Both the position numbers and the translations under genes were made by a program. A DNA stretch of 64,000 nt from Orthonyx spaldingii (lineage: Eukaryota; Chordata; Aves; Passeriformes; Orthonychidae). The notes beneath the pieces are model-generated. The model ran no database searches. It had not been told where the DNA came from and worked only from the letters and a program-made list of their open reading frames with translations. The DNA lies in assembly GCA_013397795.1 (NCBI GenBank), contig VZTJ01005550.1:186001-250000 (forward strand), written 5' to 3'. Below are positions 26,701-40,047 of the stretch, one piece after another. Position 1 is the first letter of the stretch; each line of letters opens with the position of its first letter.

Positions 26701-29700
26701 TTCTTATTCTTTTTTTAATAGTCATTTTAGTATCAGAAGACGTTGCATGCTCTCCTTCATCATTTCCTCCAAGCAGGAATAGTATTGTGAGAATTTTTCA
26801 ACATGGAAAGGACTCTGTAGCCTTTGGCCTACCAACAGGTCAGGTGTCTGCAGCTACATTGACAGCTCTTTCCCATGTTTCTTCCTCAGTCGAGTCTCCT
26901 GATGATTTTGGTGAAAGATTTGTGTATGCAAAAAAACACTTGGGTTTTCCTTTGTGTTAACAAGGAGTGGGTGAAGCTGCAATGTTCAGTACAAACCAGC
27001 TACAATAGAGCCTGTTTTCTTTGGCTGTGTTTACTGGAATTGTGTTCACGGTGAGCGGTGCGTACGTAAATTGCTTCTCTTTTGCAGAATGACGGACTTT
27101 GCTGTCAGAGGTGAAGTACCAAACAGAGGAGAAAGCAGAAAATGAGGAGCTGACAGAATTTTGACTACAGGGTTGCAGTACGTCAGCAAAGGCATTTTTA
27201 TTGGCGCAATTACTGCTCTGATGCTGGCAATGTCTGGCTCAGCAATGAACCAGGTGAGTGGCTGTGCATTCCTTTAATGGTTATTGATAAGTCAAACACA
27301 AAGCTTTCAAGGACTCAAGTTTTTTGACAAGTCACTTGCTCTTCACTCTTTGTATTGGGTGACTAAGTGCCTCTCACACAAAGGTCTGACACCTGCATTG
27401 ACCAACTCTTACTTTTCAGTAAGAGCATGGATGGCAGATGGTGTCTCAAGTTCTGCTCTTTGGTCCTTTACTGGGCTTAGTATATCTTGCTTCTCCTTTT
27501 TACTTTTGCAAAAGCCTGACCAAAGGGAGAGGAGAAGCCACTCATCTGTTGCATATGATTAATTATCTGCCTCTATAGCAGTACCTGTGTTTCCTGAATA
27601 CCTGTGAATAGCTACTGGCTTTCAGAACTGCACTGGAATTGCTTCATCTGTGCCTGTGCTTTGCCCCCACACAGTGGCTCATTCTCACACATTCCTTCAA
27701 GAAGTCCTGCATCAAGTACAAAGAAGCCCATGTAATCCATGCTCTCACTTGCATGTCCTGTCTCACTCTTCATGAAATCTGCCACTGAATGCTTTAGCAC
27801 ACACTTCACATAGAAATGATATTTCAAGATTTCACAATTTTCTTGACATTTTGATTTTAGCACAACAGTTTAATTCTGATTCTCCTGTCTGCTTGCCAAC
27901 TTGTAAAAAGCGTGGCCTTGAAAACAGAAGAGGAAAAGAAGAATTGTCAGTGTTTTTGAAGTCTTCTTACTTCTGTGCAAACATGTAATATATGTCTTTA
28001 ATAAAAGAATTAAAGAGGGTGGACTTATTCATTTTTTTCTCTTATGAGCTATAAAGCTTTCATCATTCTGGAAACTTATTTCAAGGAAAAAGCTAAAAAT
28101 CCTGCATCTTAGGAGTGCAATGTGAATGTTGCTTCAGTTCCTAAAAATTGTTTTTGGAATTCTGGCATTTTGTATTTAGCTGAGTCAGAAAAGCTACTTA
28201 ACTCTCCTCAAGAGCTGAAGGCTCATTTGGAGGTAAGTTGATTAACTGGGTGCAAATGTGCTCTCAAGTCGCTTGCCTAACAATCTCTTATTTTCACAGA
28301 TTTTTATTAAGTGTCTGTGTATGGAAAACTTTCCTGCAAAACATGAAAATATTAGATATTCCCCAGTTTACCTGTATTCTAGTAAGGAATAGGAGAAATT
28401 GACAGACTGATACTGGAGTTGCCAATGTCAGCTTTGGGTGGTGCAGTCTTACTTCACACTTCTGCTAGAGTCCTTGGCTGAGTGTGTGGAGATGGGATCT
28501 GGGAAACCTAGTACAACTCTTTTCTTTCCAAAAAATATTGATTATGTTCCTCGTGAATGTGAACTGTCATGAAATAAGGTAATTGGACCTATCAGAGGTT
28601 GATGCTTGTTAAAATAAATGATGTTTGTTAATGATACAAAGTTATTCTTCATAGCTATGTTGACATCTGCCTGCAGAAGGTTGTAGAGTTGTCACACTGC
28701 TGCCTGTTTCATCAAAGGGCAGAGGAAACAGTACCAGTGAGCCTGGTTATACCTATAACCTTCCAGATTCTTCCACAGAATCTCCCTCTCCAGAATTCCA
28801 CAGGAATTGTGAAGTAATTCTGCACTGACTGACACCAATGGCTGTTACTAAAAGTAATTTAACTGCAGGTAATATTAAAGTCAATTTTCATGACAGTTTT
28901 AAACAAGAGATCTCAGGCTTATTTTTATAGGTGGCAAAATTCCTTTTTCACTTGTGCACACAGAAACAAAATGCTTATTTGCTGACTCCAAAGTTTCCAT
29001 GGCAGCTTGTGTAATTTCCAAAGGATCTATTTCTTGTAGAATTGCTCATGATATCTTATTATAAACAAGAAAAAATGCTTGAAAAAAGTCTGCAATATAA
29101 AGTCACTCCTATGTGTAATTTTCCTGGGGAAAATGGGATTTTCCCATGTTAAGTGATAAGAACATAAGAAATGCAATCATTTCAGAATGGGAAGCAATCT
29201 GTAAGCAAAAGCAAGTAAAGCACGGATCATGCATTTGTCACGTAACACAAAACCAGGATGTTTATGTTAGCCAATATTATGTTCATGTTAGCCAATATTC
29301 AGCACAGACAGAGAAGGTGAGGCTCAGAAACTCATGTTTGCATTCACTGTTCTTCTAAGAAGTATTTTTCAGGGATTTTCCAGTATTTCTTTCAATGACT
29401 TCCTTTATGGTTTGCAGTGTTTATACATTAGAGAGATATACTTTCGTTATTACAAGGACAGTAACCACAGAAACTCGGGGGGACAAAGTGCAGTTCTCCA
29501 TACAAGAGCAGAACTCCAGCAACCAGGCATGGGAAGGGGAGTTTGAGGATAAGGAAATGACAGGAGGTCATTGCTTGGTCGGTTAGTAGTTGCCACTTCT
29601 CTTGCCCCCCAAATGAACCAGTTGGTGAAAGAAGGAAATATAAGTGGTTTGAAAGGAAGGTGAAGTAAGGGTCCAAGAGAATAGATGAGGGCAGAAAGGA

Positions 29701-30925
29701 CATGTAAACACCTCTGCTGCATTTCATTATGTGGAGGGCAGTGAAATGAAAGCAAAGTGATGAATGCACACGGCAGCTGTGCAGTGGAATGGTCTTCTGA
29801 CAGTCTTGTAGAAAGACAGTTTAGATGCTAAATGAAGTGACCAAGGCGAGCAGAAACTTTAATGAGATTGGGAAAAGGAGGAGATGGACAAGAACATGCA
29901 GTTAGCTGCAGTGAAATCCCAGCGTCTGTCCTTTCACTGTGATGCAAATGACCCTTAACCACCCTCTGGCTGGCTGGCTGCTGTGTTACAGAGACGTGCA
30001 CATGTACACACACACAGAGACACTGACTGCACAGTCTGCATGTTTCCAAAGGCCGTGGTTTTCTCCCAGTGGCTTCTGCATGGCCTGATAGCTGGAGGGC
30101 CACAGGGCACATTGTTTAGAGTTGAAGTGGCAGATCTCCTCAAACTGCTGCCAAAATAACAATGGTCAAGGAGAGGACTGGCATCAGTCTTACTGAGAAG
30201 GGTCTTCAAGAAGAACCAAGCCAGAGACAGCTCTTTTGGAATCACAAAGTTACCCGGCAAAATACCTTCAGCTGTTTTATTACTATCTAGATTGTAAATG
30301 AAAGTGAAATAAAAGTGTGCATCCCTCAAATAAACAGCTATACTCTAGTTTGAAGCAATAGACTTTAAACCTATGTCTCTTCTCTCTTATTCCTTGTTTC
30401 CTTCAGGAATATTTTTAAGAGAGGCAGGCATGATGAGCTCATCACACTGAACTTCAGGGATCAGAATAGGAAGCAGTTGTTACACCAGGACAAGTGCTTA
30501 CTGTTTGGGTACCCAAAGTAAAGGTCACAAATACCCATTTTGATGGTCAAATAGTGGCCTTTTGTTGTAGTAAAGACTTACAACAGGGCTGGTGTTGACA
30601 TGAGCAGTGTTTAATCATCTGGGGGTAAAACATTTTTATCTGCAAGGTAGTTAAAGAAGGAGCCTTGCCCTGCAGCACACCAGTTCCCATGGATTGGGAA
30701 CAGCCTGAAGAGAGGAGAGTGAGCCACTTACCCCACCCTAAGAGTTTGTCAGTGTAGTCAGGAGGGCCAGGTTACCATGACAGGGGAGTTACAGTACCAC
30801 GGACGTCAAATCTTTTGTTTAAATTCCAGAAATCAGGTTGGTAAAAATAAAGCAGAATTTCCAAATAAAGCAAACGAAAATTTAAACGATGAAACAGATA
30901 GCAAATGGATTTTTAATATAAAACT
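20727..30925. other. Spacer between the PF4-like and CXCL8-type genes
   Basis: Mostly AT-rich sequence. It holds a CR1 fragment near 22.9 kb, a pyrimidine-rich tract near 26.08 kb, and two exon-like stretches on the plus strand at 27.1 and 28.2 kb that I could not assign. No chemokine exon pattern was found here. Confidence 0.6.
22870..22925 (-). mobile_element. CR1 LINE 3'-end fragment
   Basis: The plus strand reads ATAGAACCATGGGTTGGAAA followed by GGCCTTGAAGATCATCTTGAATT. This matches the reverse complement of the avian CR1 3' end (GGTTTGGGTTGGAAGGGACCTTAAAGATCATC, in two parts). An ATTCTGTGATTCTGTGA motif at about 23070-23087 resembles a CR1 terminal repeat, but in the other orientation, so it may belong to a separate fragment. 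Only a short, diverged piece is recognisable. Confidence 0.65.
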
Positions 30926-30931
30926 TTTATT
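30926..30931 (-). terminator. Poly(A) signal of the CXCL8-type gene
   Basis: AATAAA on the minus strand (context TTAATAAAAGTTTTA), about 770 bp past the stop codon. This gives a 3' UTR of roughly 0.8 kb, which includes the AU-rich element. Confidence 0.6.
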
Positions 30932-31535
30932 AATACATTTACAGGAATAATTACACTCTCACAATTAAACTCTGTGTATGTAAAATGCAATTTTTTCCAT
31001 TAGCTGATGGAGTAGCTAATTAGGCACACAATCAAATATGGAATAAAGAGATTGTGAATATTTCTTCAAAAATGAATAGCAGGATCAAAACATCCAGTAG
31101 ATATTAAATAAATTATAATAGTTTTCTCTTACATAGAAACTGCTTAATAAATACATTTAAAAATAGCATGTAAATCACAATACATAAATACCAAATACAG
31201 GCTTACACATTCTGTAGGTTAGGTTTTTCAAGTTAGACATTACATTTCACAGTCTGGCCACAGGCTGACTGTGGTTCAGGAAGCTGTTGTTGACACAACA
31301 TACTGGTGCACTCCAGGGGAGCAGGAGGATTCATCAGTTTGCTGGTGAAATAGCAAAATTATCAGGCTTGTAAACAAGCTGTGCTGCAGGTGCATTGCAC
31401 CTCACTGCATGTTTGGCTCAAGTGGCTGCCAAGGCTTCTCAATCTCCTTCAGCAAACCACTGTTCCTTCAGTGTCATGGACAGCGTGTCCCATGAACAAC
31501 ACTGACCATTGTGAAAGTCTTCCTTAAATACACAC

Positions 31536-31564
31536 AGTTAAATAAATAGATAAATAAATAAAAC
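31536..31564 (-). promoter_or_regulatory. AU-rich element in the CXCL8-type 3' UTR
   Basis: On the minus strand this reads as overlapping ATTTA pentamers (TTTTATTTATTTATCTATTT and on), about 135 bp after the stop codon. Such elements recruit mRNA-decay factors and are typical of CXCL8 transcripts. Confidence 0.75.
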
Positions 31565-31696
31565 GATTCATAATTAACATCATAGCACTGATGCAGGATG
31601 TGGAAGATGGTGCACTGCTTGAATGATGCTTTTCCCAAATATTTCCCTTGACAGAGGAGCAGGCGCAGTTCCGAGATTTATTCTGTCTGGTGTTTC

Positions 31697-34125
31697 TTAG
31701 AGAGGAGAGTCAGAATTTTGTTGAGCCCTGTTAAGAGGCGAGAGAAGAGGATAATTTAAAAGAGGGTTCAAGACAGTTATCACTGCTTAGCATTTCACAA
31801 ACAGTTTATGATGAGGAGGTCTCTTTCCAATTCTTTGTGCTATCTTGAAGCACAGGGAGAATAAAGTTGGTGTTTCGAAAGCAACTGCTGAAATCCCAGT
31901 GTGTGCGTGTCTGGTGTGCAATTGGGAAGCCTCTGCAGCACGAGCTTCACAGCAAGAACCTCATTAACTCAAAAATACCATCTGAGTAAGGGGAAGATGA
32001 CTTTTTTAAAGCCTTATTTTTCAAAGGGAAACAAACACTTCTGTGTTTCTCTCCCTGCAGACAGAGTTGCTGGTACTCAGAGGTTTAGTACTGACATATT
32101 ATCTTGAGCAAGGACTCTGCAGTACAGTCAGAAACACTAAGACTGATTCAATAATCAAGCAGGAAGCTTCCCTGTTCTCTATATTTGATTAAGAAAGAAT
32201 GGGAAGTATCACTATGAAATCCTACAAACTGGCTTTTTCTAGGAGGTTTGCAACTTAACTACCCAGATAGAGGGGGAATGGAACTTACTTGGCCAAAATT
32301 GCCTTTACTATCAGCTGTACCCAGGGAGCAGTGGGCTCCAAGCACACCTCTCTGCCGTTCTTCAGAGTAGCTCTACAAAACAGGGAATAAAGAAAAGTCA
32401 GGAAATAATAAATAAGGAAACTACCACATGGATTTGTTTTGCTCACAGAATGTAATCTTGCAATTTTAGATCAGACAGTATAAATTCACCCCAACTACTC
32501 TAGGTTAGACTTGGCTGTTTTGCTTCATGTGTTACACAGCTGAGGAGCCCAGAACCATCCAGAATTGTGTGAGTCTCTGTGTCTGCTCTCTAAGCAGTCA
32601 CACATTCCCAAAAATCTTTCCGTGTATATATGAATACTTGTTTTGGATTTGTTTACATTAGTAATGCTTTCTTACACAATGACTGAAACCTCCCATGGTG
32701 AAAAGGTTTTTGAGAAGAATAAGGATTTTAACATTTTAGTGCCTTTTTGCTGTTGAGACCAGGTTAGGTTGGTTCATTGTTTCCCTAAATCTGCTTGTTG
32801 GAACTTAATTTTTCTCCTTGAGATTGCCTGCTTAATATATGCAGGATTGAAACTACATCACTACCTTGTGTATTAAGAACTGACAAGACCGTGAAATTAA
32901 TGTTCTGCTACTAGAAGCATTTAATATGTCCCCTGACAGATAAGCAATGGTCAATTCAGGAACATGTAAGGTCATAGACACAGTGAAAAACATGGTGTTT
33001 CACTTAAAACCATCCCACTCAAAATAAAAACTAAGTCTGGCTGCATGAGGTCAGCATGCTGACTGTGGCACTTGTGAAGCCTAAAAGCCCCGCAGCAGTG
33101 GCAGTGGTGCAGGCGAAGAGGAAGGAGCCTCTTGCAGAGCTACTTACATGACTTCAACATTCTTGCAGTGGGGCCCGCTCTGTGTCAGCTTCACATCTTG
33201 AATAGATTTCGGGGGAATTAACTTGGAGTGAGTGGCTATGCACTGGCACCGGAGCTCAGTTCCCATCCTTGCCAGGGTCCTACCTGTGAGCAGAAAAGGC
33301 AGATAGGGGTTTGACAAGTGGTCTTACGGTCAACATATCAGACATAGAGCACAGCTGCTCTATTGTAACAACATTCTCAGTTAAAACACTGTATATGTCC
33401 AAGCTGCCTAAATTCTGGTGTTATAGGGAGGGTTACTTAGGTTTTAGGGGAACTTATGCCCAATTACATTGAAAATTAAATTAACAAATCTTTTAAAGAT
33501 GAACCCACATATTTTATGGTTACTTGAACTGACTACATTGTATTGTTAATTGCACTGTTTTAATATCTGGATGGAAAAACTTGGCCACTCTGCAGAAGAC
33601 ACAGCTCTGGATTTGTTCCTTAATTGGAGGTTTGCTCATGTTTCTGTGTTCATATTGTTTCCTCTCCCTTTCCAACTGTATATTACTTGCTTGAGGCAGC
33701 ATGGTCACTAAGCAACAAATATGAGATGATAAACTGTTCTTTGTGTGGGAAGGGAGAGAAACATTAAAACACTTGAAATAAAAATCAGTCTCTAGCCATA
33801 GAAGAACTTGTCTCTAGCCACATACACTTCAAGTGAAACAAACAAAGCAAATACAAGTTTCATCCTGAAAATATTTCCCACAAGATGTCAGTAACTCTTC
33901 AGTCCGAGGTCTACATGGTAGATTTCTGACTGAAGACAGGTGCTAAAATCTGTCAAAAGAGACTAATTTACTGGACAAATAGAAAGCCACTCTGCAAGGA
34001 CAAGCATCTCAGTAGGTGCCTGGGCAAAACTACAGCCCAGGGGACTTCAGGAAGCCTTGCTTACCTTGAGACACAGCTGCTGAGATCAGGAAAAGAGCCA
34101 GAATAGCCACGAGTTTGCCGTTCAT
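31697..34125 (-). CDS. CXCL8: CXCL8-type ELR+ chemokine (IL8L2/CXCLi2-like)
   Basis: A secreted chemokine that, by family knowledge, attracts heterophils and monocytes through CXCR1/CXCR2. Four exons at 34065-34125, 33148-33283, 32289-32372 and 31697-31727 join in consistent phase into 103 residues. Residues 1-20 (MNGKLVAILALFLISAAVSQ) form a signal peptide. ELRCQC is at 30-35, placing the ELR receptor-activating motif directly before the CXC pair. GPHCKNVEV supplies the third cysteine and GREVCLEP the fourth. The PWVQLIVKAI helix is followed by a short tail ending in SPL. The N-terminus and the length resemble chicken IL8L2 as I remember it. The ATG at 34123-34125 is the first codon of the signal peptide and sits about 100 bp downstream of the TATA box. 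Confidence is high for a CXCL8 family member and moderate for exact orthology, since a paralogue lies 13 kb away. Confidence 0.93.
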
Positions 34126-34228
34126 GGTTGGACAGGAGTTTTTTGCTGGGTTGTTTAGGTCTAGCTCTGTGAGCTTTAGTCCCAGAGGATTGTTGATTCC
34201 TGCTGTGTGTGAGGATTGTCGATTCCTG

Positions 34229-34317
34229 CTTATATACTGTTTTGTGCCCAGCCTCTGTACTCTGCTGGCATGGAGATTGCGTTAGCGGAATTTCCCAGAT
34301 GCAGTAAAAATGAGTCA
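34229..34317 (-). promoter_or_regulatory. CXCL8-type promoter: AP-1, NF-kB, TATA
   Basis: On the minus strand, going toward the gene, there is TGACTCA (AP-1, 34311-34317), GGGAAATTCC (NF-kB, 34287-34296), a CGCAAT half-site like that of C/EBP (34276-34281) and TATATAAG (34229-34236). The NF-kB site ends about 50 bp upstream of TATA. The human CXCL8 promoter uses the same set of factors, though there the C/EBP site lies upstream of NF-kB. Confidence 0.8.
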
Positions 34318-37300
34318 CATGACTGTTGTGAAACTTCTTCCTAGATGACGAGGAACTAATGATACAATATATTAGTTTATTAAGATATGTCTATGATAGG
34401 CACACATTCCACTTATTTTGGTAGACTTGTAAATTTTGTGCTTTTTCTAAAGCATATCCTTCTTTAATAATACAACTTTAAGATGGTTTCAGTTTCATTT
34501 ATGTTACCACTTTTTATTATTTTCTTCAGGGTTATAACTGCTCTTTGTAGACACATCAGGTCTATACTTGAGATACTGAATTTTTTATTCGCACTTATGG
34601 TGATAGCTTCTGCTTACCTGATATAAGCCACAAGATGGAATTCAGGCAGTGCAGAAATTACCGATAATCTTTTTACTGGGCCAGGATTTTACCTCAGCCC
34701 TATTTTGATGCAAAGGGTTTTAATTTTAGGGTTTTTTTTCCTCTGTTTAAGGGGCATGATGCAAAGTAAGTTCATCACTAATTCTTTGTGTCTAGTAAGG
34801 AATTGAGGCTGCAGTATTCAAAGCTTTCTGTGGGAAGCAGATATTGAATTCTGAATGGATTTAAAAATCATACCTCTACTTTTCATGTTACACATGTTAA
34901 TGAATGATAAACAGAGGAAGCTTTATATGCAAACTAAACAGCATGACCTGCTGAACACAACTGATTTTGTTTCCTTGGTAAGTCCAGACATTTTTAATAA
35001 GTCTTTTCTGAAATCTTTTTCAGTGACAGCAACCCCAGGTCTTAGCAAAGGGACACAACAGTGAGAGTTATGGCACTGTACAGACTTTTCTGTTAGAGAA
35101 CCCTGTTGCATGAATGCTGAGCATTTATTTGCTGTGCCTGGAGATAATACCTTGCAAAGGAGATAATTCCAAGGGAAGATGGGCTCAAATGCTGAACTTT
35201 TGCTTAAATTAAGATCTGTATTTCTAAACCCAGCTGAAATGTGTGTGATTAGGAGAAAGCCTTCTGTTTCAGTGCAGTAAAAACATCATCTTTTTGACGT
35301 GATGACTTCTGCTGCTTGTTGTCTTCAAACTCAAAGTTTGGGTTTTTGGGATCTGTGAATTGATAGAGGTGTTTCTCCTCAAATCTGAGGAGTTAATAAA
35401 ACTCAGTCATCTTTAGCATGTAAAGCATTTTAATTTATTTATAGTAAGAATTGAATAGTTTGCCCGTAATTTTTTATAGTTTCCTGTGTACCATTTGTCA
35501 TTAACTTGATAAAAGGAACTTTGCGATAAAAATTAATTTGTTTCCCATCCTTATGTCAGCTGTCCCAGGAAAAGATCCCGCAGCTTTGTCTCTCCTACTT
35601 CTTACTGAGTATTGAGTTGACAAAAATTACTGATTCCGACTCCTGATGGTGTTGCTTTTTAGCTGTGTTTCTTAGAGAACTTCAATGAAAAATACATTTA
35701 ATTCTCTGAAGGTGTGAACCAGGAAAGGGTTTTGCCAGGATCTTAAGGCTATGTTTTATTGCTTATGTTGTATTATGATGTATATGTTGTGATATATAAA
35801 TGTGTGGTTTCATTGGTGTCAGATTGTAGATGTTGGAGATTTAACCAGTTTACTTGGGAGGAGGTTTTGCTCATTTTTTTCCTTTTGATTTCTCTCTGTC
35901 TCCACATCTGTATGCACAGAGGTTAATTAACATTTGATTAGAGATCCCACTTTTCTTAGTTACTATTTGCAGCCTTATTATATAATTTTGGTGCTTGCTG
36001 GAAGGTTATTAATATCTGAGGAGAAAAAACAGAATTCCCCTTCAAATCCCCAAGTGAAATCAGTGAGTGTTTGCGCTCCTGACCACCAGGCTCAGCTATT
36101 TCCTGCGTGTGGCAGCAACGGATCTGCAGAAATCCCCAGGACAGAAGTGAAGCCAAGAGCCGGCTCTACCTATGATTATCCCTGCCCCTGAACTAAGAGT
36201 CAGTATCTGTCTAAAAGAGCAGGATGTTTGTAATGGAATATAAATCCACTATGTTTTCTGAGAGCTGGAGCATCTCCTCTCCCTCCACCTTTTCGCCGAT
36301 GTTGCAGTTTCATTGGGACTGTGTGAAGGGGGAGTAAGAGACAATAGAGGTGTGAAAAGGTCGAGGCATGACATCAAGCCCAAAGACCAGGCACTCCTAC
36401 AGCCGAGTTTCTAGGAGTGCCATGTTTTGCCCAAGTTCTCCCTACATCCCTTCAACATTTTGCCCAGGCTCTCATCCAGGGAACTGCAAATCCATTATGG
36501 GATTTGGCAGCTTGTTTTCCTGGCAGCCATCAGAGATGTCATGCAAAAGGAATTGCTGCTCCTTTAGAAGGATGAAGTCATTGAGTGAGCTGATACTGCC
36601 GTGAGCAGCTCTCGTGCCTGTGTTTTAAGGCAGGATATAGCTTGTTTTCTTCATGTTGCAGGATGAAAACTAGTGGTTTGTCATGACTCATCACCTTGTC
36701 TAAGGAGCACAAAAGTCAAAAGGGCATCTTTTAGGATCTTGATTGGAATCTGTTAGTCTTTGCATGTAGCAAAGGATGCCCCTACCCAAGGGACACACTA
36801 AGGGGGATTCAGGTGTACTGAAGGTGAGCTTCAGTCCATTACTGGTTTGAGTTGCTCCAGTTCCAGAAGAATGCTCCAGCTCCTACGCTGATATAAGTAC
36901 TCTGAGAAAATTAAGAATCCCTCTAATTTTAGGCAAATTCCAACCTCTCCCTTGAGAAGTTGTGCGCACAAGACGCAGAGGCCCAGGAGGCAAAGCTTTT
37001 GCTGGAATGGGAGTTCAGCCCGTCTGCCAATTCCTGCCTCCTGTCTGTCCTCTGTTCCAGCTATTCTTGTTCCCAGGAAAAACCTTACTCTGCTTTCTGA
37101 AACCACCTCCTTTTCCCAACAAAGGCCTTGGCATTCACCTGCCATTCTACTTGAGCTGCACAGAGCTGAAGGAACAAATACAGGAGGTGGGAAATAATCA
37201 CTTCCGCTGCCCAGAAGCTGTGCCCAGTGTTGTGCAAACACTTGTGGAAGTCTGCAATGAGGCAGAGCTTAGGGAACACATACGTAAAAAGCAAAATATC

Positions 37301-39832
37301 TGCAAACATCAGAATTGCTATAGAAGGAAGTGATAGCAAGGAAAGGAGAAAGGCTTAGGTCAGCTTGTGGGGTTTTTCAAACTTCGTTGTTTAAATATAG
37401 ATGGTTATGTAGCCTTAGTCAGATCACAGGGAGTGCTGGACTTTCCTGAGTCCCTCTGGAATCACAACGTAGCAGTATAGCTTTTAAGTTGATTTGCTTT
37501 TTACCATATGTGTTTATAAAAAGAGTAGTATGCTACTACATATTTTTTTTTTTATACATATTTTAGCTCTGCTTGAAAAAAGTAAATTCTATATTGTAGA
37601 TTTCACTTCAAAATTGTGGATTAAATGAAATATTTAATTTGCCCCAACTCAATATGCAAATGTATTGAAAATATTAATATAAGGTATCTAGTGATATTAG
37701 AAAAGGCTACATTGATATTACTTGTAGTTTTAACATAAAATACTAGAACATATTAACAAATATGCGTACTATGAATAAAATTTATCTACCTGGTATTAAC
37801 AGAAGAGATACTAAGTCCACCTAGAGAATTGTTAGGCATCAGCACCTGGGCTTTACCTGCCCTATAAGAGTGCATTTATTGTGTACTTGCGTTTGCCTCC
37901 CACGAGCTCAGCTGGAAGCATTTTCTGACCATGCAAATAAGAACTGGAAGTGGCAGGAGGAAACACATGGGAAGTTTCAAGAAATTCGTGCTGGGAACTT
38001 TTGATTAAATTAGAAGCGGTCAGTGGCCATAACACACGTCACACTTCATGTCTGACTCCTAAAAGTGAGATCTGTTTGGCATAAAAGCTCTAATACATAA
38101 ACTTGATGATCCAATAGATCTCAAGCTGCTGGACAGGTCAAATCTCACTGCTCACCAAAACCCAGTGGCGTAGCAGCAGGAAGGAACAGTGGATGTGTTC
38201 AGTCAGCTCATGGATTCAGATCTGAGTCCAGAGCTGCTTTGTTTAGGGGGCCAGTAGGGGTCAAACCTCAAACACCAAACCCCACTCTGGGGCTCGCAAG
38301 ATTGAACCCCACAGGGCACTCAGGGCATTTTTGAGTCCTTCATCACTCTCACCATGTGTGTCTAGGCTGATGATTGCTGCTAGAATCTGCACTTCAGAAT
38401 CTGCTTTCTACCTCAGGAGTTAGATTTATATGGCCATCCATAAACAGCGTGTGGCAAATCAAAAAGCCAAAACATCTTTTTGACTGTAGAAAGAAATTAA
38501 CAATAAATCAATGGGAACTGACACATTAAACCAATGTTTAGTCGTATAAGCATTCCCCTAGACCCTGGAGTATAAATATGTTAACTGCTAAAATCTCTTG
38601 TAAAACAAAAAGTGTAGTCTATCATAGTGTCAGGTAAAACATCGTCCTAATAATGCCGAGGTCACAGGTTCAATCCTTGTATTGACCTTTCACTTAAGAG
38701 CTGGGCTCGATGATCCTTCTGGGTCCCTTCCAACTCAGACTAATCTATGAACTAACATGAGAGAAAAAAATGGCCAAATATTTTCTGTTATATTGAAATA
38801 AATAATGTCTTCTTTTCTTCAGAAATATGACTTCTAAACTTCTTTTGGTGTATGTGTATATACGTGTCTCTCTGCCTGCATCTTCCTGTCTGTGAGTGGA
38901 AACTACAGTGCAACAAATAGAAGTAACACAGGTGATGTAGCATCTCTATTTTTAACTGTTTCCTTCTGAAAGCCATGAACTCACAGTTTTACCCCGAGGC
39001 TGACAGTGATTTGGAACTGTTGATGAGACAGCGAAGCACCTCATGGGAGGTAGGGGAGGTATTAGTCCGTGTTTGCCTGCACTTTCCTTACAACCTGTCA
39101 AATACCAGTTAGCTAAAGTCCCTCATAAACCTTCTTCATTCCCGGATTTGAAATTCCTGTCATACACCTAGCATCATACGAACATCTCTGTCCTATGTCC
39201 TAATGGTCAGCCTAGAATATCTTACTTTTATAGAAGCTTTGTCATTTTTTCCTATGTCAATCACTTTGGTTACTTCCTGTGGGGAATTTCACTTAGTAGT
39301 TTGTTGCCTAATCAGTGAATCTCCTAAGGTCTTTCTGCAGTTCTTTATAGTTGACCCTTGTTTTTACATCATCATTTAGCATCATCAGAGTACTTGAACT
39401 CATGGCAAATGACCTTCCCAGACCACTTGTGAGACTGCCAAACCAAACAAGACACCACACAATGTAGTGTAAGAATCCTTGGGTGATCTCCCTTTATCAA
39501 TAAAAATGGATCTTTTCATTCTGCCCTTCATATCTATGCATTTACCAGTTACTTATCCATTTCCAAGACAGGTTTCTTAGCCTCATTATTTCCAATGTTT
39601 AGTGAGGGCTGTGAAAGGGCGTCAGAAAGGCAATTTGACTCTACCTGTGAGACCTGCCATAACCATGGTCCTGTTGTCACCTTCAGACAACTGCAACAAG
39701 TGCGCAAGAGAAGACTTCCTTCAAAGCTGCACAGATGCTTCCTTATTATGTGCATATTCATGTGTTTGCTAATTGTGTCCATTCTGTTACTGCTCTGAAT
39801 AAGGCCATTTAGGGGTAACTAATTTCATCTTG
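34318..39832. other. Spacer between the CXCL8-type and ELR-less chemokine genes
   Basis: AT-rich sequence with one recognisable element, the SINE at 38.6 kb. Open frames here are short and show no domain or splice pattern that I trust. Confidence 0.6.
38615..38752 (+). mobile_element. tRNA-Ile-derived SINE with CR1 tail (TguSINE1-like)
   Basis: The head reads CCTAATAATGCCGAGGTCAC followed by the B-box GGTTCAATCC at 38667-38676, closely matching the anticodon-to-T-arm part of tRNA-Ile (CTAATAACGCCAAGGTCGC, GGTTCGATCC). The tail from about 38698 reads GGGCTCGATGATCCTTCTGG and GTCCCTTCCAACTCAGACTA, a CR1 3' end. A tRNA-Ile head with a CR1 tail is the structure of TguSINE1, known from songbirds. 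The A-box half is diverged, and target-site duplications are not obvious. Confidence 0.78.
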
Positions 39833-39838
39833 TTTATT
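39833..39838 (-). terminator. Candidate poly(A) signal of the ELR-less chemokine
   Basis: AATAAA on the minus strand about 210 bp beyond the stop codon. No cluster of ATTTA pentamers like that of the two ELR+ genes is evident in between. Confidence 0.45.
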
Positions 39839-40047
39839 CTCATTCTTACAACACTAAAACACTTTCACTAAGCTTGAACTCCTTTGATGTTATCACAGAC
39901 AGAAGTTTAGAGAGAGATACAGCACAGGAAATAAGACGAATCAGCAACCATCTCAGGGAAAGAAAAATAATCAACTGTAGTAATGTAGCAGAGGGGGTAT
40001 TCTCATCAGAAATAATGGCATTCTCAGCAGCAATGTTTTTTCTCATT

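Noticed and set aside
26673..26960. 95-residue plus-strand frame with a hydrophobic start
   Set aside because: The hydrophobic part comes from a T-rich tract and the rest has no recognisable domain.
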